Assembly: GCF_002914525.1 (NCBI RefSeq)
Contig: NZ_LODW01000046.1
Coordinates: 1-64,000, forward strand
Length of the DNA stretch: 64,000 nt
From: Rhizobium hidalgonense
GTDB taxonomy: Bacteria > Pseudomonadota > Alphaproteobacteria > Rhizobiales > Rhizobiaceae
Direction: 5' to 3'
Below, piece after piece: positions 1 to 7,858 of this stretch. The notes below the pieces were generated by a model that did no database searches, had not been told where the DNA came from, and saw only the letters and a list, made by a program, of their open reading frames with translations. Positions within the stretch are counted from its first letter, which is position 1. Each line of letters starts with the position of its first letter. The position numbers and the translations under genes were made by a program.

Positions 1-261
1 TCCGACAACACCAACCATGAAGAGTGCTGCTCCCAAGGCCATAGTTCGGCCTCGACCATCGCGACGATCAAAGCGGCGCTTTCCGCTGATCAGGATATCG
101 ACAGCAGTGCCATCGAGATCAGGATGCTCGGCGCGGTGGTCCTGCTCGAAGGCTATATAACGAACGCCGCAGACCGCGAGAAAGCCATCTCGCTTGCAGC
201 GATGATCGTTGGCCACGAGAACGTCCAGGATCGGATGCTGAGCCGCTTCCCCATTCAGTAG
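1..261 (+). CDS. BON-domain protein, 5'-truncated by window edge
   Basis: The reading frame is open from the first base and stops with TAG at 259-261, giving the last 86 residues of a protein whose start lies outside the window. The visible part matches a BON (OsmY-type) domain: a helix with alternating acidic residues, then the core I-R-M-L-G-A-V-V-L-L-E-G-Y-I and a second helix beginning ADREKA. BON domains usually occur in periplasmic or envelope stress proteins that bind phospholipid. The neighbours downstream are also exported small proteins, which fits. The N-terminal half, including any signal peptide, cannot be seen. Confidence 0.7.
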   Translation, partial: SDNTNHEECCSQGHSSASTIATIKAALSADQDIDSSAIEIRMLGAVVLLEGYITNAADREKAISLAAMIVGHENVQDRMLSRFPIQ

Positions 262-389
262 CGAGGGATTGGCGTGGGTAAGACCAAGGTCTGGCTTAGT
301 CCCGGTACGAAGTCCCGGTACTGGAACACTTCCTCCACTCAACGGTTTGGCTCTGCAGCGGAACCAACCGCATCCAAGGAGGAAAACAA

Positions 390-785
390 ATGAATATCAA
401 GGTTGTAGGTATTGCCGCAGGTATCCTGCTGGCATCGACATCTGCCTTTGCGCAGTCATCGACAGTCACCGGTGCGGCGGGTGGCGCTGCAACGGGCGCG
501 ATTGTCGGCGGCCCGGTCGGTGCGGCTGTCGGCGGCATTGTTGGCGGCGTGGCAGGTAGCGTTATTGATCCGCCGCCGCAGCAGGTGGTGACCTATGTTC
601 AGCAGGCCCCGGCCCCGACCGAACGCGTCGTCGTCAAGGAGAAGGTCGTCGTCGGCCAGCCCCTGCCGGAGACCGTCGTCGTGACGCCAATTCCCGATGA
701 TCCGAAATATGCATATGCGATCGTCAACGATCAGCGTGTGATCGTCGAACCTTCCTCGCGGAAGGTCATCCAGGTCATCCAGTGA
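390..785 (+). CDS. DUF1236-family exported protein with glycine zipper
   Basis: This 131-residue protein starts at an ATG preceded by AAGGAGG at 376-382. It has a signal peptide (residues 1 to about 22, ending AFA-QS), then a glycine/alanine-rich glycine-zipper stretch (about 28-58) that could insert in or associate with a membrane, a proline-rich linker, and a C-terminal DUF1236-like module whose tail contains YAIVNDQRVIVEP. DUF1236 proteins are common periplasmic proteins of unknown function in rhizobia. The next gene carries a related C-terminal module, so the two may be a functional pair. No catalytic residues are evident. Confidence 0.75.
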   Translation: MNIKVVGIAAGILLASTSAFAQSSTVTGAAGGAATGAIVGGPVGAAVGGIVGGVAGSVIDPPPQQVVTYVQQAPAPTERVVVKEKVVVGQPLPETVVVTPIPDDPKYAYAIVNDQRVIVEPSSRKVIQVIQ

Positions 786-881
786 CCGACGGGCGGCTCC
801 AGCCGCCTCTTCCAACCATGAGGGCATGCTCGCACCGCATAGATGCGCGGGCGTCGTATGCCTAAACCTCGGAGATCGATC

Positions 882-1679
882 ATGAAAAGCAACAAGTTCG
901 CCATGCTCGTGGCAGCACTGTCACTGAGCGCGTCCCCACTTGCAACATTGCCGGCGGCGGCCCAGCAGGACACAAAGAGCAGTGGGCAGGCCCAGTCCGG
1001 CGCTGACGCCGGCTCGCAGTCGGGCTCCGCCAAGACTGGCACCGACTGCACCCCCGACGCTTCGGGAGCTTGCCCAGGCAAGGGCCAGTCATCGCAGCAG
1101 AAATCCGGCCAGGGCTCGGACATGAAAAAGAGTGCAGAGCAGCCTTCGACCGATGGCGCGACGAGCGGTGCGTCCGGCAAGACTTCGACAGAAACCAAGC
1201 CTGCATCGAAGGACGCCAGCGGTGGCACCACGACAGAACAGAAGCCCGCCGCCAAGTCCGGCACCACGGATAACAACGGCTCGGCCACCACAGGCACGAA
1301 GAGCACTACGGAAAGCGGCGATGCGTCGAAGCAGTCGACAGATCAAAACGCCACGACAACAAACAAGAGCTCTTCTGACACCAACGTCAACAAAAACACC
1401 ACGACGAACACCAAAACCAACGTCAACATCTCGGTCGAGCAACAGACCGAAATTCGAACGGTAGTGAAGGAGGTTCATGTTGCGCCTGTAAAGGAAGTCG
1501 ACTTCACGGTTTCCGTCGGAACGAAAATCCCGAAGAAGGTCCGGCTGGAACGACTGCCAACGCGCATCGTGAAGATCGTTCCGCAGTATGACGGCTACCG
1601 CTTCTTCATCCTTGCGGATGGCAGGATCGTCATCGTCGATCCCGATGCTCTCACGATTGTCTACATCATCGAGGCCTAA
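882..1679 (+). CDS. DUF1236-family exported protein with long low-complexity linker
   Basis: The start at 882 is preferred over the upstream in-frame ATG at 843 because it directly opens a signal peptide (MKSNKFAMLVAALSLSASPL, cleavage near AAAQQ) and has a purine-rich CGGAGA upstream. Residues about 28-190 are low-complexity, rich in Thr, Ser, Lys, Asp, Gly and Asn, and probably disordered. The final 70 residues form a DUF1236-like module ending in FILADGRIVIVDPD. The product (265 residues) is predicted to be exported to the periplasm or cell surface. Function is unknown; the repeat-like linker resembles envelope stress proteins of rhizobia. Confidence 0.75.
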   Translation: MKSNKFAMLVAALSLSASPLATLPAAAQQDTKSSGQAQSGADAGSQSGSAKTGTDCTPDASGACPGKGQSSQQKSGQGSDMKKSAEQPSTDGATSGASGKTSTETKPASKDASGGTTTEQKPAAKSGTTDNNGSATTGTKSTTESGDASKQSTDQNATTTNKSSSDTNVNKNTTTNTKTNVNISVEQQTEIRTVVKEVHVAPVKEVDFTVSVGTKIPKKVRLERLPTRIVKIVPQYDGYRFFILADGRIVIVDPDALTIVYIIEA

Positions 1680-1730
1680 CACGCGTTTCCCGGCGGCGTC
1701 CTATGCGTCGCCGGGCCGCAGGAGCAATCA

Positions 1731-1883
1731 ATGATCTACCATGAAGATAAGCCGTCCGGCCTCGCGTTTCCCATCATCGTCATCCTGATTGCCATGGTCG
1801 CAATTGTCGGCAGCCTGGTCCTGTCATCAGGCCATCCAGCATCGGCTCGGGTCTGGGTTCCTGCTACTTCGGCAGGGCCTTGA
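1731..1883 (+). CDS. Small single-pass membrane protein (50 aa)
   Basis: A short frame begins at an ATG with AGGAG seven bases upstream, 51 bases after the preceding DUF1236 gene. The peptide begins MIYHEDKPSGLAFP and continues into one strongly hydrophobic segment (IIVILIAMVAIVGSLVL), then a short polar tail. This looks like a small inner-membrane protein. The last codons run into a stretch that looks rearranged (see the chimeric junction around 1880-2140), so the native C-terminus may be altered. Confidence 0.5.
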   Translation: MIYHEDKPSGLAFPIIVILIAMVAIVGSLVLSSGHPASARVWVPATSAGP

Positions 1884-1988
1884 TCCCGCGAGCCCAAAGC
1901 CGTACTCCCATCCCGCCCTTTCCGGGAGACCGATCGAGCCTTATGATGCAGAGCACCTGCGTGAAAACAAGGCAGATTGGAGAGAGCG

Positions 1989-2174
1989 ATGCCGAAGTGT
2001 GTAGGCCTGTTAACGGCAGGAGTTTTTCTTCTCCAGCCGTGCTTCGCCAACGCACAGGAACCGAATGCGCTGGAGAGGGCCATCGGAGATGCGCAGCCAT
2101 GCAGGTCGTTGAAGACCAAGGTATCGAGCTTCGGCATCCATAGCCGGATCCGCTGCTCACCGCTTCATGGTTGA
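1989..2174 (+). pseudogene. Truncated small exported protein of unknown family
   Basis: An ATG at 1989 with GGAGAGAG just upstream opens a clear signal peptide (MPKCVGLLTAGVFLLQPCFA-NAQ) and about 25 mature residues, EPNALERAIGDAQPCRSLKT onward. From about 2137 the frame enters DNA that is the antisense of the AbiEii toxin remnant, so the native C-terminus is missing. Both genes therefore end at the same recombination junction. Confidence 0.45.
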
Positions 2175-2616
2175 GGTAGAGCGTATCGTCCTCGAGGCGG
2201 ATTGCCGCCGGAAGAGATTGATCGCGCAACGCGCTGGCGATAACTGGCTCCACCGTGTCCGAGACCCAAACCGGAAGGCGCTTTCGCACTTCGCTGGTCC
2301 AGCGCTTCTCCTCGCTGCGGGTTTTCGGCAGTGCTTCGTCATTGTCGCCGACCAGGTCCGGCGCCAGGGCGCGGATATCGTAGGTCAGGTCGACATCCTC
2401 GGAGAACCTTTTGATGACCCCATAGGCTTTCGAAAGCGAGGTGCCGCCCTTGAAGACGAGATGCTCACCGAGCGTGGACGAAAAGAGCGTCTGCAGCGTC
2501 CGGACGACCCAGACATCTTTATCGAGCAGATGAATGGGCCGTCCGGTGCGGTCGGCGGCCACGGCCAAGGCTTCGCGCCGGTCATCCTTTGACAAGGTCA
2601 GGAACGGATCAGCCAT
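2137..2616 (-). pseudogene. AbiEii-type nucleotidyltransferase toxin, 3'-truncated
   Basis: The first 160 residues match the AbiEii toxin of type IV abortive-infection systems: the nucleotidyltransferase motif GGTSLSKAYG, then FSEDVDLTYD with the paired acidic DVD residues. The start at 2616 overlaps the end of the antitoxin gene by 8 bases, the usual translational coupling for this pair. After EAVSSGSGYG the homology stops abruptly and the frame runs on through unrelated antisense sequence to 1864. AbiEii proteins normally have close to 300 residues, so about half is lost and the toxin is probably inactive, although the catalytic motif survives. Confidence 0.75.
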
Positions 2617-3202
2617 GCGCAGCCCTTCCCACGCTTCTTGCAAGCCAGGTCGGGAACTGCGGAGCCGCCGCCACCAGCTCGCCGAACGCGTCTGGCGGCA
2701 GCTTTCGCTTGATCCGCGATAGTGCTTCATCGGCCTTCTCTGGTCCAAGCCAGGCGAGCGCACGGACCGCCACGCCGGCGGGCCGATCGGCCAAGGCCAA
2801 TTGCCAGCGAGGCACGTGCCTGAGCTCGACCGACTGCTGTCCAAGGTTCATCGTCCGGCTGCGGCCGGATGTCAGGTAGACGGACCGGACCGGGACCTGG
2901 GTGGTCAGGCCCAGGGCATTCGCAGCGGCGGCGCCGTTTGAGACGATGACCTCGCCGCGTTGCTGCGCCACCGCCTCCACCGCTTGTTCAACTGTCGGCG
3001 GCCGGCTGCCAAAACGGCTTTTGACAAGCCGCATATAGATGCCGCGGCCGGCCCGGACGAGCTCGCCGCGCTCGACCAGGCGCGATAGAGCCTGGTCCAG
3101 GGCGGCACGATTTCCGAGATGCAAAAAGCTCTTTGCCGAAAGCGCGGATCCTTCCGGCAGTCGCTCAGCATGGTCCATGATTTGTGACGTCAGCTTTTGC
3201 AT
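2609..3202 (-). CDS. AbiEi-type (DUF6088) antitoxin of a type IV TA system
   Basis: This intact 197-residue protein has an N-terminal winged-helix region (LGNRAALDQALSRLVERGEL then VRAGRGIYM) and an AbiEi-like C-terminal domain (VIVSNGAAAANALGL, SVYLTSGRSRTMNLG). AbiEi antitoxins repress their own operon by binding inverted repeats and neutralise the AbiEii toxin without stable contact. Here a perfect inverted repeat lies just upstream (3213-3242), supporting autorepression. Its partner downstream is truncated, so the antitoxin now stands alone. Start at 3202 is the only reasonable ATG. Confidence 0.8.
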   Translation of the reverse strand: MQKLTSQIMDHAERLPEGSALSAKSFLHLGNRAALDQALSRLVERGELVRAGRGIYMRLVKSRFGSRPPTVEQAVEAVAQQRGEVIVSNGAAAANALGLTTQVPVRSVYLTSGRSRTMNLGQQSVELRHVPRWQLALADRPAGVAVRALAWLGPEKADEALSRIKRKLPPDAFGELVAAAPQFPTWLARSVGRAAHG

Positions 3203-3212
3203 GGCATTTCTC

Positions 3213-3242
3213 CTGTCAGAAATATATGTGAGTTTCTGACAG
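3213..3242. promoter_or_regulatory. Perfect inverted repeat, probable AbiEi operator
   Basis: CTGTCAGAAA (3213-3222) and TTTCTGACAG (3233-3242) are perfect 10-base complementary arms separated by 10 bases. The repeat ends 10 bases upstream of the antitoxin ATG. AbiEi proteins are known to autorepress through inverted repeats in this position; binding here is inferred. Confidence 0.65.
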
Positions 3243-3339
3243 TTTGCAACGAAAGGAGAATGGCAGGGGAGCCGAACCGCGCTGACAAAAATTTATATCG
3301 AAATATTGGTTAGTAGCCCGCGTATCGCTCCACCCAGCG

Positions 3340-3546
3340 CTACTCACCTATCAGGCCATCAAACACTTCCAACATCGCATCACTGATGGCCTTGCCGAGC
3401 GCGGCTGCAGTGTTTGCCAACGCCTCCTCGTTCATATCGCGGGCGGCCATGGCAAAAGCAGCTCCCTCGGACGTTATGATTTCGCGGGCCCGCTCGATTG
3501 CCCATAGGGCGAAGTCACTACGGTAGCTGATCTCCACGGTTTCCAT
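3340..3546 (-). CDS. Small acidic protein of unknown function (68 aa)
   Basis: The ATG at 3546 is preceded by CAGGAGAC on the minus strand, a good ribosome binding site. The product METVEISYRSDFALWAIERA onward is helical and acidic, with no signal peptide or membrane segment. I do not recognise a family. It lies between the AbiE remnant and a stretch of decayed DNA and is transcribed in the same direction as the antitoxin. The coding-like composition and strong ribosome site support a real gene. Confidence 0.5.
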   Translation of the reverse strand: METVEISYRSDFALWAIERAREIITSEGAAFAMAARDMNEEALANTAAALGKAISDAMLEVFDGLIGE

Positions 3547-4369
3547 GTCGTCTCCTGATTCTTGTTCCGGGATGGCTTATACCGATTTGCCGGAGAATGC
3601 AGACTGGAGAGTCCGTCCTACGCCCGGAAACGAGTGACCCAGCAGTTCGATTGCTTCTTGAGCGCATCTCCATGGGAGCGTGCTCTATTGCGCCGCACCG
3701 TCTCCCCACTTCGCTCTGACCAGGCCCTACTCCACCGAACCCCGAAGCGGGTTTCGGCCCATGCGGGTCACGAGACCTTGCGCAGCTCGCCAAGGCAGGC
3801 TTGGACGAGATGGGGAGGGCGCCGGCGCGCCCGCTTCCGCCAGGAGCATCCGCCTCGAGGCTGATGCGCTTCTGCACCGTGATATTGCCGCTCTTACATA
3901 GGGCGCTGATCAGGCCAATGGGCAAGCGCGCGATGGGGCTGTCGGCTGTCGAAAAATAGGCTTTCAACGCTCCGCGCCGAACCTTCCGATTTTTCCACCG
4001 TCCGACCCATGACCTGAGCGTGGACGTCGCCTTTAGGAGCGGACCGAACCGTGTTCGCACGAGCCATGCATGGCTTATTGCTAGAATGTTCATCTTCTGG
4101 GTCAAAATGATCGCATAATGTATCGACTGGTAGTGGCTGCGTGCCGACGACCGAGAAAAGACCGATTGCCAAAGATATAGCTAGAGTCGGAAGGAAGTGT
4201 CTCCCATAGCGACGAAACAACGCGTCATCGACATTGGCTCTGGCGATCAGCCCCCGATCCGACCGGTTGGGGCGGGTTGAAAGCGGCAGCATGGGAAGCC
4301 GCCGGGATCGTCTCCGTGTCAATCTTACCAAGGCGGCGGGGCTGTAGTAGAAAGATCCCTCCTCTGCCC
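3547..4369. other. Gene-poor segment with degenerate coding remnants and one dispersed-repeat copy
   Basis: No convincing gene was found. A minus-strand stretch around 3860-3990 looks protein-like but is interrupted and I cannot assign it. The right part holds one copy of the dispersed repeat described separately (about 4070-4150). Confidence 0.4.
4070..4150 (+). repeat. Dispersed noncoding repeat, copy 1
   Basis: The segment shares an ordered series of blocks with copies near 8340-8395 and 33205-33285: TTATTGC, GTTCA, TCTGGG/TTAGGCC, ATCGCATAATG, TCGACTGG-AGTGG and TGCCGAC. The best block, ATCGCATAATG, is identical in all three. The function is unknown; an end or attachment site of a lost mobile element is possible. 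Confidence 0.55.
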
Positions 4370-4804
4370 CTACAGCTTGGGCAGCGCTTTGAATGGATCG
4401 AGCACTCGAGCTCCTAGAGGTTCGAAATGGCGCAAGTTGCGGGTCAAAACGATCAAGCCATGTACCTGGGCTGTGGCGGCTATCGCAATGTCCCCGAAGC
4501 CCGGCTGGTGGGCGCGAGCGTCATCGAGAATCTGACCGGCAGCATGCGCGCATCTCAGATCGAACGGCAACAGCTTCTGTGCGTATAGATGTTCGACGCT
4601 CTCCCACCATTCTCTCAGCTGCCGCGCTTTCGTGGTTGCGCCTTCGCGCTCAGCCTTGACGATTCCGGATTTAACCTCTGCAGCAGAAATAACGGATAGG
4701 AACAGCTGCGGACTGGCTTCGTCAAGCCATTCAATAAGGGATCCATGCCTCTGGCGTTTCGATGGAGCAAGTGCAGATATGACGTTCGCATCGATCAGAA
4801 ACAT
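4370..4804 (-). CDS. PIN-domain (VapC-type) ribonuclease toxin
   Basis: This 144-residue protein has the PIN-domain order: MFLIDANVIS with the first metal-binding Asp at residue 5, a conserved Glu in SVISAAEVKSG, and a C-terminal FGDIAIAATA with another Asp. VapC toxins cleave RNA, often tRNA, using Mg2+. The start overlaps the stop of the upstream antitoxin gene by one base (TGATG), typical of a toxin-antitoxin operon. Length is normal for the family and no damage is visible. The native RNA target cannot be inferred. Confidence 0.85.
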   Translation of the reverse strand: MFLIDANVISALAPSKRQRHGSLIEWLDEASPQLFLSVISAAEVKSGIVKAEREGATTKARQLREWWESVEHLYAQKLLPFDLRCAHAAGQILDDARAHQPGFGDIAIAATAQVHGLIVLTRNLRHFEPLGARVLDPFKALPKL

Positions 4805-5046
4805 CAGAGATCGATGGGCCGGCTTGGCTTAGTGCTCCGCGGCGGAATATCGCCTTCGTCGCCAGGAAAGGAAGCCAGCAGTCGTCCGAAACTCGGAACC
4901 TGCTTCAGCTTTTCATACTCCTCGAACGACAGTACCACGGCTTCCTTTCTGCCATGTCGAGTGATGATCGCAGGATTGCCATGAACAGCCTGATCGACAA
5001 CGGCAGAAAGCGTTGCCTTAGCATCCTTAAGCTGGATCTCTCTCAT
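4804..5046 (-). CDS. Phd/YefM-type antitoxin paired with the PIN toxin
   Basis: The ATG at 5046 is chosen over an upstream TTG (5058) because GGAGG sits seven bases before it. The N-terminal half (MREIQLKDAKATLSAVVDQA) is the Phd/YefM DNA-binding fold, followed by IITRHGRKEAVVLSFEEYE, which is highly characteristic. The acidic, Pro-rich tail would bind and block the PIN toxin. A perfect palindrome at 5061-5079 lies directly upstream, so autorepression is likely. Product length is 80 residues. Confidence 0.85.
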   Translation of the reverse strand: MREIQLKDAKATLSAVVDQAVHGNPAIITRHGRKEAVVLSFEEYEKLKQVPSFGRLLASFPGDEGDIPPRSTKPSRPIDL

Positions 5047-5060
5047 ATAGGCCTCCAAGC

Positions 5061-5079
5061 TATGACTACAGTAGTCATA
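5061..5079. promoter_or_regulatory. Palindromic operator of the Phd/PIN toxin-antitoxin operon
   Basis: TATGACTAC and GTAGTCATA are perfectly complementary arms around a single central A. The site is 14 bases upstream of the antitoxin ATG, where Phd/YefM proteins usually bind. Confidence 0.7.
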
Positions 5080-5367
5080 TAGCGAAGGCTACTCGTTTGA
5101 GCAAGAGCCCGGAGAGCTCAGAGAGCTGCAAAAGGAGATCACCCATACAACTGGCCAAGGTCAAAAGCATACTCGAAGCCGCCTCTGGTATCGACGGGTC
5201 CTTTCGGCGGAAGCATGATCAAGCTGCTTGGACGTACCGTTCGTCCACCTCGGCCGAAGAGGCGGGGCCGGCGCGCAGCGAGTGCTCAGCAAATTTCAGC
5301 CTCCGCTCGATCTCCGGTAGATCGCCGCCACCAGAACGCGCCACCTCCTGATTGTTGAGGCGATCAG
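5080..5367. other. Unassigned intergenic DNA
   Basis: No gene with supporting features was found between the toxin-antitoxin operator and the dioxygenase fragment. Confidence 0.3.
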
Positions 5368-5640
5368 ATGGGCGGATATGAGCCGTCCCGCCGCTTCGAC
5401 GCCTGGCTTCAGGAAACGCTGGTTCACACGGCCTGCGACGAGCGCACCGAGCGGCTGCTCGAATGGCAGCAAGCGCCCGCTGCCCAGGCGGCCCATCCGC
5501 GCGAAGACCATCTCATCCCGCTGATGGTGGTCGGCGGCCGCCGAGAACGAAGCCGCCGCCACCACCACCTATCACCAGAAGGATTTTGCCGGAGGGCTCA
5601 CCGCATCGAGCTTCCGTTTCGGCCGCGCCCCCTCATCTCC
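5368..5640 (+). pseudogene. C-terminal fragment of a LigB-type (DODA-like) extradiol dioxygenase
   Basis: The frame contains RFDAWLQETLVHTACDERTE and then APAAQAAHPREDHLIPLMVV, which matches the C-terminal part of 4,5-DOPA-type extradiol dioxygenases including the HPREDHLIPL motif. Past the VVGG the match continues in another frame (YHQKDFAGGLTASSFRFG), so there is a frameshift near 5530. The catalytic N-terminal part is absent. This is a decayed remnant. Confidence 0.6.
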
Positions 5641-5661
5641 CCGATCACATGGAGAGGCGCA

Positions 5662-5885
5662 ATGACCAGCGAAGCCTTCAAGCCGATCGTCTACCTCAAG
5701 GAAAACTGCCCCTTCTTCCTGAAGGTTGCCTCTTCCTTCCGGAATCGGGCCTGGCATCGAACGTGGAAAGCCGCGACTTCGTTGCTGGAACCGAACAAGA
5801 GGAGACGATGCGGGCGGAGCTTTCGCTGCGTCTCGACAAGGTAAGTTTTCCCGCGGCGCAGCTCAAACCCTGGCCGCTATGTCAC
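5662..5885 (+). pseudogene. N-terminal fragment of a glutaredoxin/GST-fold protein, frameshifted
   Basis: An ATG at 5662 with GGAGAGG upstream opens MTSEAFKPIVYLKENCPFF, a thioredoxin-fold start in which a CPFC-type motif is expected. The match then switches frame at about 5725 and continues as ESGLASNVESRDFVAGTEQE and RLDKVSFPAAQLKP. The homology ends near 5885, next to the convergent DUF3618 gene. It resembles the N-terminal domain of glutathione S-transferase-like proteins; the rest is missing. Confidence 0.55.
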
Positions 5886-5889
5886 GGAT

Positions 5890-6891
5890 TCAAGTACGGG
5901 GTGGGACGCTCGCCAATCCTTCTTTGAACGAGCCTACCTCGCTGACGACGCTCTCCTTGACCGTGTCGTGCGCTTCGGATGCGGCCTCCGCTGCGGTTTC
6001 ATACACCTGGGATGCAACGTCCTTTCCTCGTTCAACCAGGACCTGTGCCTGGGAGCTCAGCTCCTCTTTCGTACTGTCGGCAGCATCGCCCACCAACTGA
6101 TCTTCTGTCTCGGTGTGCGGAAGCGCTGCCCCGATCGCTGCTCCAAGGGCAAAGGCCAGTGCGCCTCCGACGAGAGGCTGGTCCCTGAACTGGGTCACGA
6201 TCAATTCGTTCAGCTTGCCTGTCTGTTGCTGAAGACTTGCGGCCGCAGATGCCGATCGATCAGACAGCGAGTTTGCGGCAGTTGAGGCGCGACCGCTGAT
6301 GTCGCCCACGGCAGCTTTGGCCTGCTCCCACTTCTCCGCAGCCCAGCCGCTCGCCGCGTCCAGCATCGCTCCCGATTCGTCCATAATACTATCGATACGT
6401 TTGCCGTTGGCATCGACGAAACCTCGGTAGGTCTTCCCGGCCTCGTCGATGAAATGGCCCGCGCGGCGTCCCGTTTCATCGGTAAGGGCCTTCAGCTTGT
6501 TGCCCGAACTATCGGCGAAGTGGCTGTAGCTTACGCCGCCCAATTTCTCAGGAGGTCCGAGCCTTCGAACGGGTCCGGTGACGGGGTACAACGGGTAATC
6601 CGGCTCGGCCCAGGTGCTGCTGGACGATGATGGTTCCGACCCTTTAGCCATCAACCAAGCAAGACTCACCCCAATCAAGGCCACCGGTAGTGGGTTTGCC
6701 TTCAATGCGCTCCCGAGGTTGGTGACATACTCGCCGCCACCGCTCCCCTTGGCGTAAGCAATAACTTCGTCGACCAGTTGTCCGGGCGACATTCGTTCAT
6801 GGATGGCGTCAATGCGGCTCTCAATGCGCCGCCGATCCTGGTCGATTTCGTGCTGCAGTTCCGCAGATGATCTATCGCTGGTGTTTTCCAT
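5890..6891 (-). CDS. DUF3618-domain membrane-associated protein
   Basis: The protein (about 333 residues) opens with a charged DUF3618 region (LQHEIDQDRRRIESRIDAIH, RMSPGQLVDEVIAYAKG), then a hydrophobic segment (NPLPVALIGVSLAWLM, about residues 68-84). A long amphipathic helical part follows, with a glycine/alanine-rich hydrophobic stretch near 245-262 (GGALAFALGAAIGAALP) and a C-terminal apolipoprotein-like helix. The start at 6891 overlaps the stop of the preceding holin-like gene by one base. It is the third gene of a three-gene operon of membrane proteins and is probably involved in envelope stress; exact role unknown. Confidence 0.75.
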   Translation of the reverse strand: MENTSDRSSAELQHEIDQDRRRIESRIDAIHERMSPGQLVDEVIAYAKGSGGGEYVTNLGSALKANPLPVALIGVSLAWLMAKGSEPSSSSSTWAEPDYPLYPVTGPVRRLGPPEKLGGVSYSHFADSSGNKLKALTDETGRRAGHFIDEAGKTYRGFVDANGKRIDSIMDESGAMLDAASGWAAEKWEQAKAAVGDISGRASTAANSLSDRSASAAASLQQQTGKLNELIVTQFRDQPLVGGALAFALGAAIGAALPHTETEDQLVGDAADSTKEELSSQAQVLVERGKDVASQVYETAAEAASEAHDTVKESVVSEVGSFKEGLASVPPRT

Positions 6892-7307
6892 CACATTTTA
6901 TCCTTCACCATGTGGATGTCACGGCGAAGCGATGTCGCGGTTCGGTCCAGTTTCATGTTACTTTCACGCAGGACGGCGACGCCGCGGGCGATCAGCGCCC
7001 ACGCGATCAGCGCGATGCCAACGCCGACAACGAGGGACGCGATCGCGCTGGCGCTTGTATCGGAAAGGCCCTGTTTGACAAGAAAGGCCGCGAGGCCGCC
7101 AACTAGGGCGCTGAGCAAAACGCCGACTGCACCGATTGCGAGCACGAGCCCGACAACGAGAACTTCGGCTCCGCTCAGCGCTCTGGAAAGCTTTTCCGAC
7201 GCCTCCGTCTTGGCGAGGTCGATTTCTTTCCGCAGCAGTCCAGTGACATCGGATATCAGTCCCCCGAGGAGTTCGGAAAGGGGTGTGTTGTCGTTCGATT
7301 TATTCAT
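6891..7307 (-). CDS. Phage-holin-like (PF07332-type) membrane protein
   Basis: This 138-residue protein has an N-terminal cytoplasmic helix (LLGGLISDVTGLLRKEIDLA) followed by two long hydrophobic segments (about residues 48-75 and 85-110) and a basic tail. That order matches the Phage_holin_3_6 family, which is widespread in bacterial chromosomes and not necessarily a lysis protein. Start and stop overlap the neighbouring genes (ATGA and TGATG), so translation is coupled to DUF3618 and the upstream gene. Function in the cell is unknown. Confidence 0.75.
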   Translation of the reverse strand: MNKSNDNTPLSELLGGLISDVTGLLRKEIDLAKTEASEKLSRALSGAEVLVVGLVLAIGAVGVLLSALVGGLAAFLVKQGLSDTSASAIASLVVGVGIALIAWALIARGVAVLRESNMKLDRTATSLRRDIHMVKDKM

Positions 7308-7858
7308 AATTCGGTCCCCCCAGCATTCGCGGATGGAGGCGGATTATTTGACCCGGCAGCGCCAAGGGTCTCACGAGGGCGCTCGGCCGAGGCGGTAAGG
7401 AAACGGCTGGCAGCCAGTCCCGCTAGAGCTGCGATTCCGAGGAACGCAAGCGGTTGTCTGCGACCGAAATCTTCGGCCATGTTGGCGATTTCGCCCAAGT
7501 CTTTGCCTTCCATTTGCCGGGCGAAGCTTTGAACGCTTTGCCCGATCTGCCTGGCGTATCGCCCGACCTCGGCCTGCTCCGAGCCCTCGAGTTCCGCGCC
7601 GACCTTCTCCAGCGCCTTCGCAACCCCGCCAACTCTTCGCGCAGCGAAGCTGGTCTGTTCCGTTGCCACCTCCTTGACCTTGTCAATGGCAGAGTCCGCA
7701 CCTGATCTAATGGTTTCGCTGGCGGCGGAGATGTCCTCACTGACTTTGTCCTTCAGGTCGGCGAAAGACGCGGAACTGTAGGTGGTTGATGACGACGTCG
7801 GTAAAGCATGTGGCGTGACGGATAGTCCGCCCGCAGATTCTCGGAACTCATTTGACAT
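7304..7858 (-). CDS. Helical stress-type protein with C-terminal membrane segment
   Basis: The 184-residue product is the first gene of the operon. It has a Ser/Thr-rich start, a long Ala/Glu/Lys-rich helical region (DLKDKVSEDISAASETIRSG, AIDKVKEVATEQTSFAARRV) resembling LEA/YtxH-like stress proteins, and one C-terminal hydrophobic segment (PLAFLGIAALAGLAASRFL). Similar proteins are annotated in rhizobia as nutrient-deprivation-induced proteins, an assignment by resemblance only. Its stop overlaps the next start by four bases. Confidence 0.65.
   Translation of the reverse strand: MSNEFRESAGGLSVTPHALPTSSSTTYSSASFADLKDKVSEDISAASETIRSGADSAIDKVKEVATEQTSFAARRVGGVAKALEKVGAELEGSEQAEVGRYARQIGQSVQSFARQMEGKDLGEIANMAEDFGRRQPLAFLGIAALAGLAASRFLTASAERPRETLGAAGSNNPPPSANAGGTEL

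Noticed and set aside
456-1306. Minus-strand frames opposite the two DUF1236 genes
   Set aside because: These are shadow frames caused by GC-rich codon bias; they have no ribosome sites or recognisable motifs.
3518-4331. Minus-strand frames of 145-195 residues
   Set aside because: They contain protein-like patches but no recognisable domain, and they overlap the repeat copy; treated as decayed DNA.
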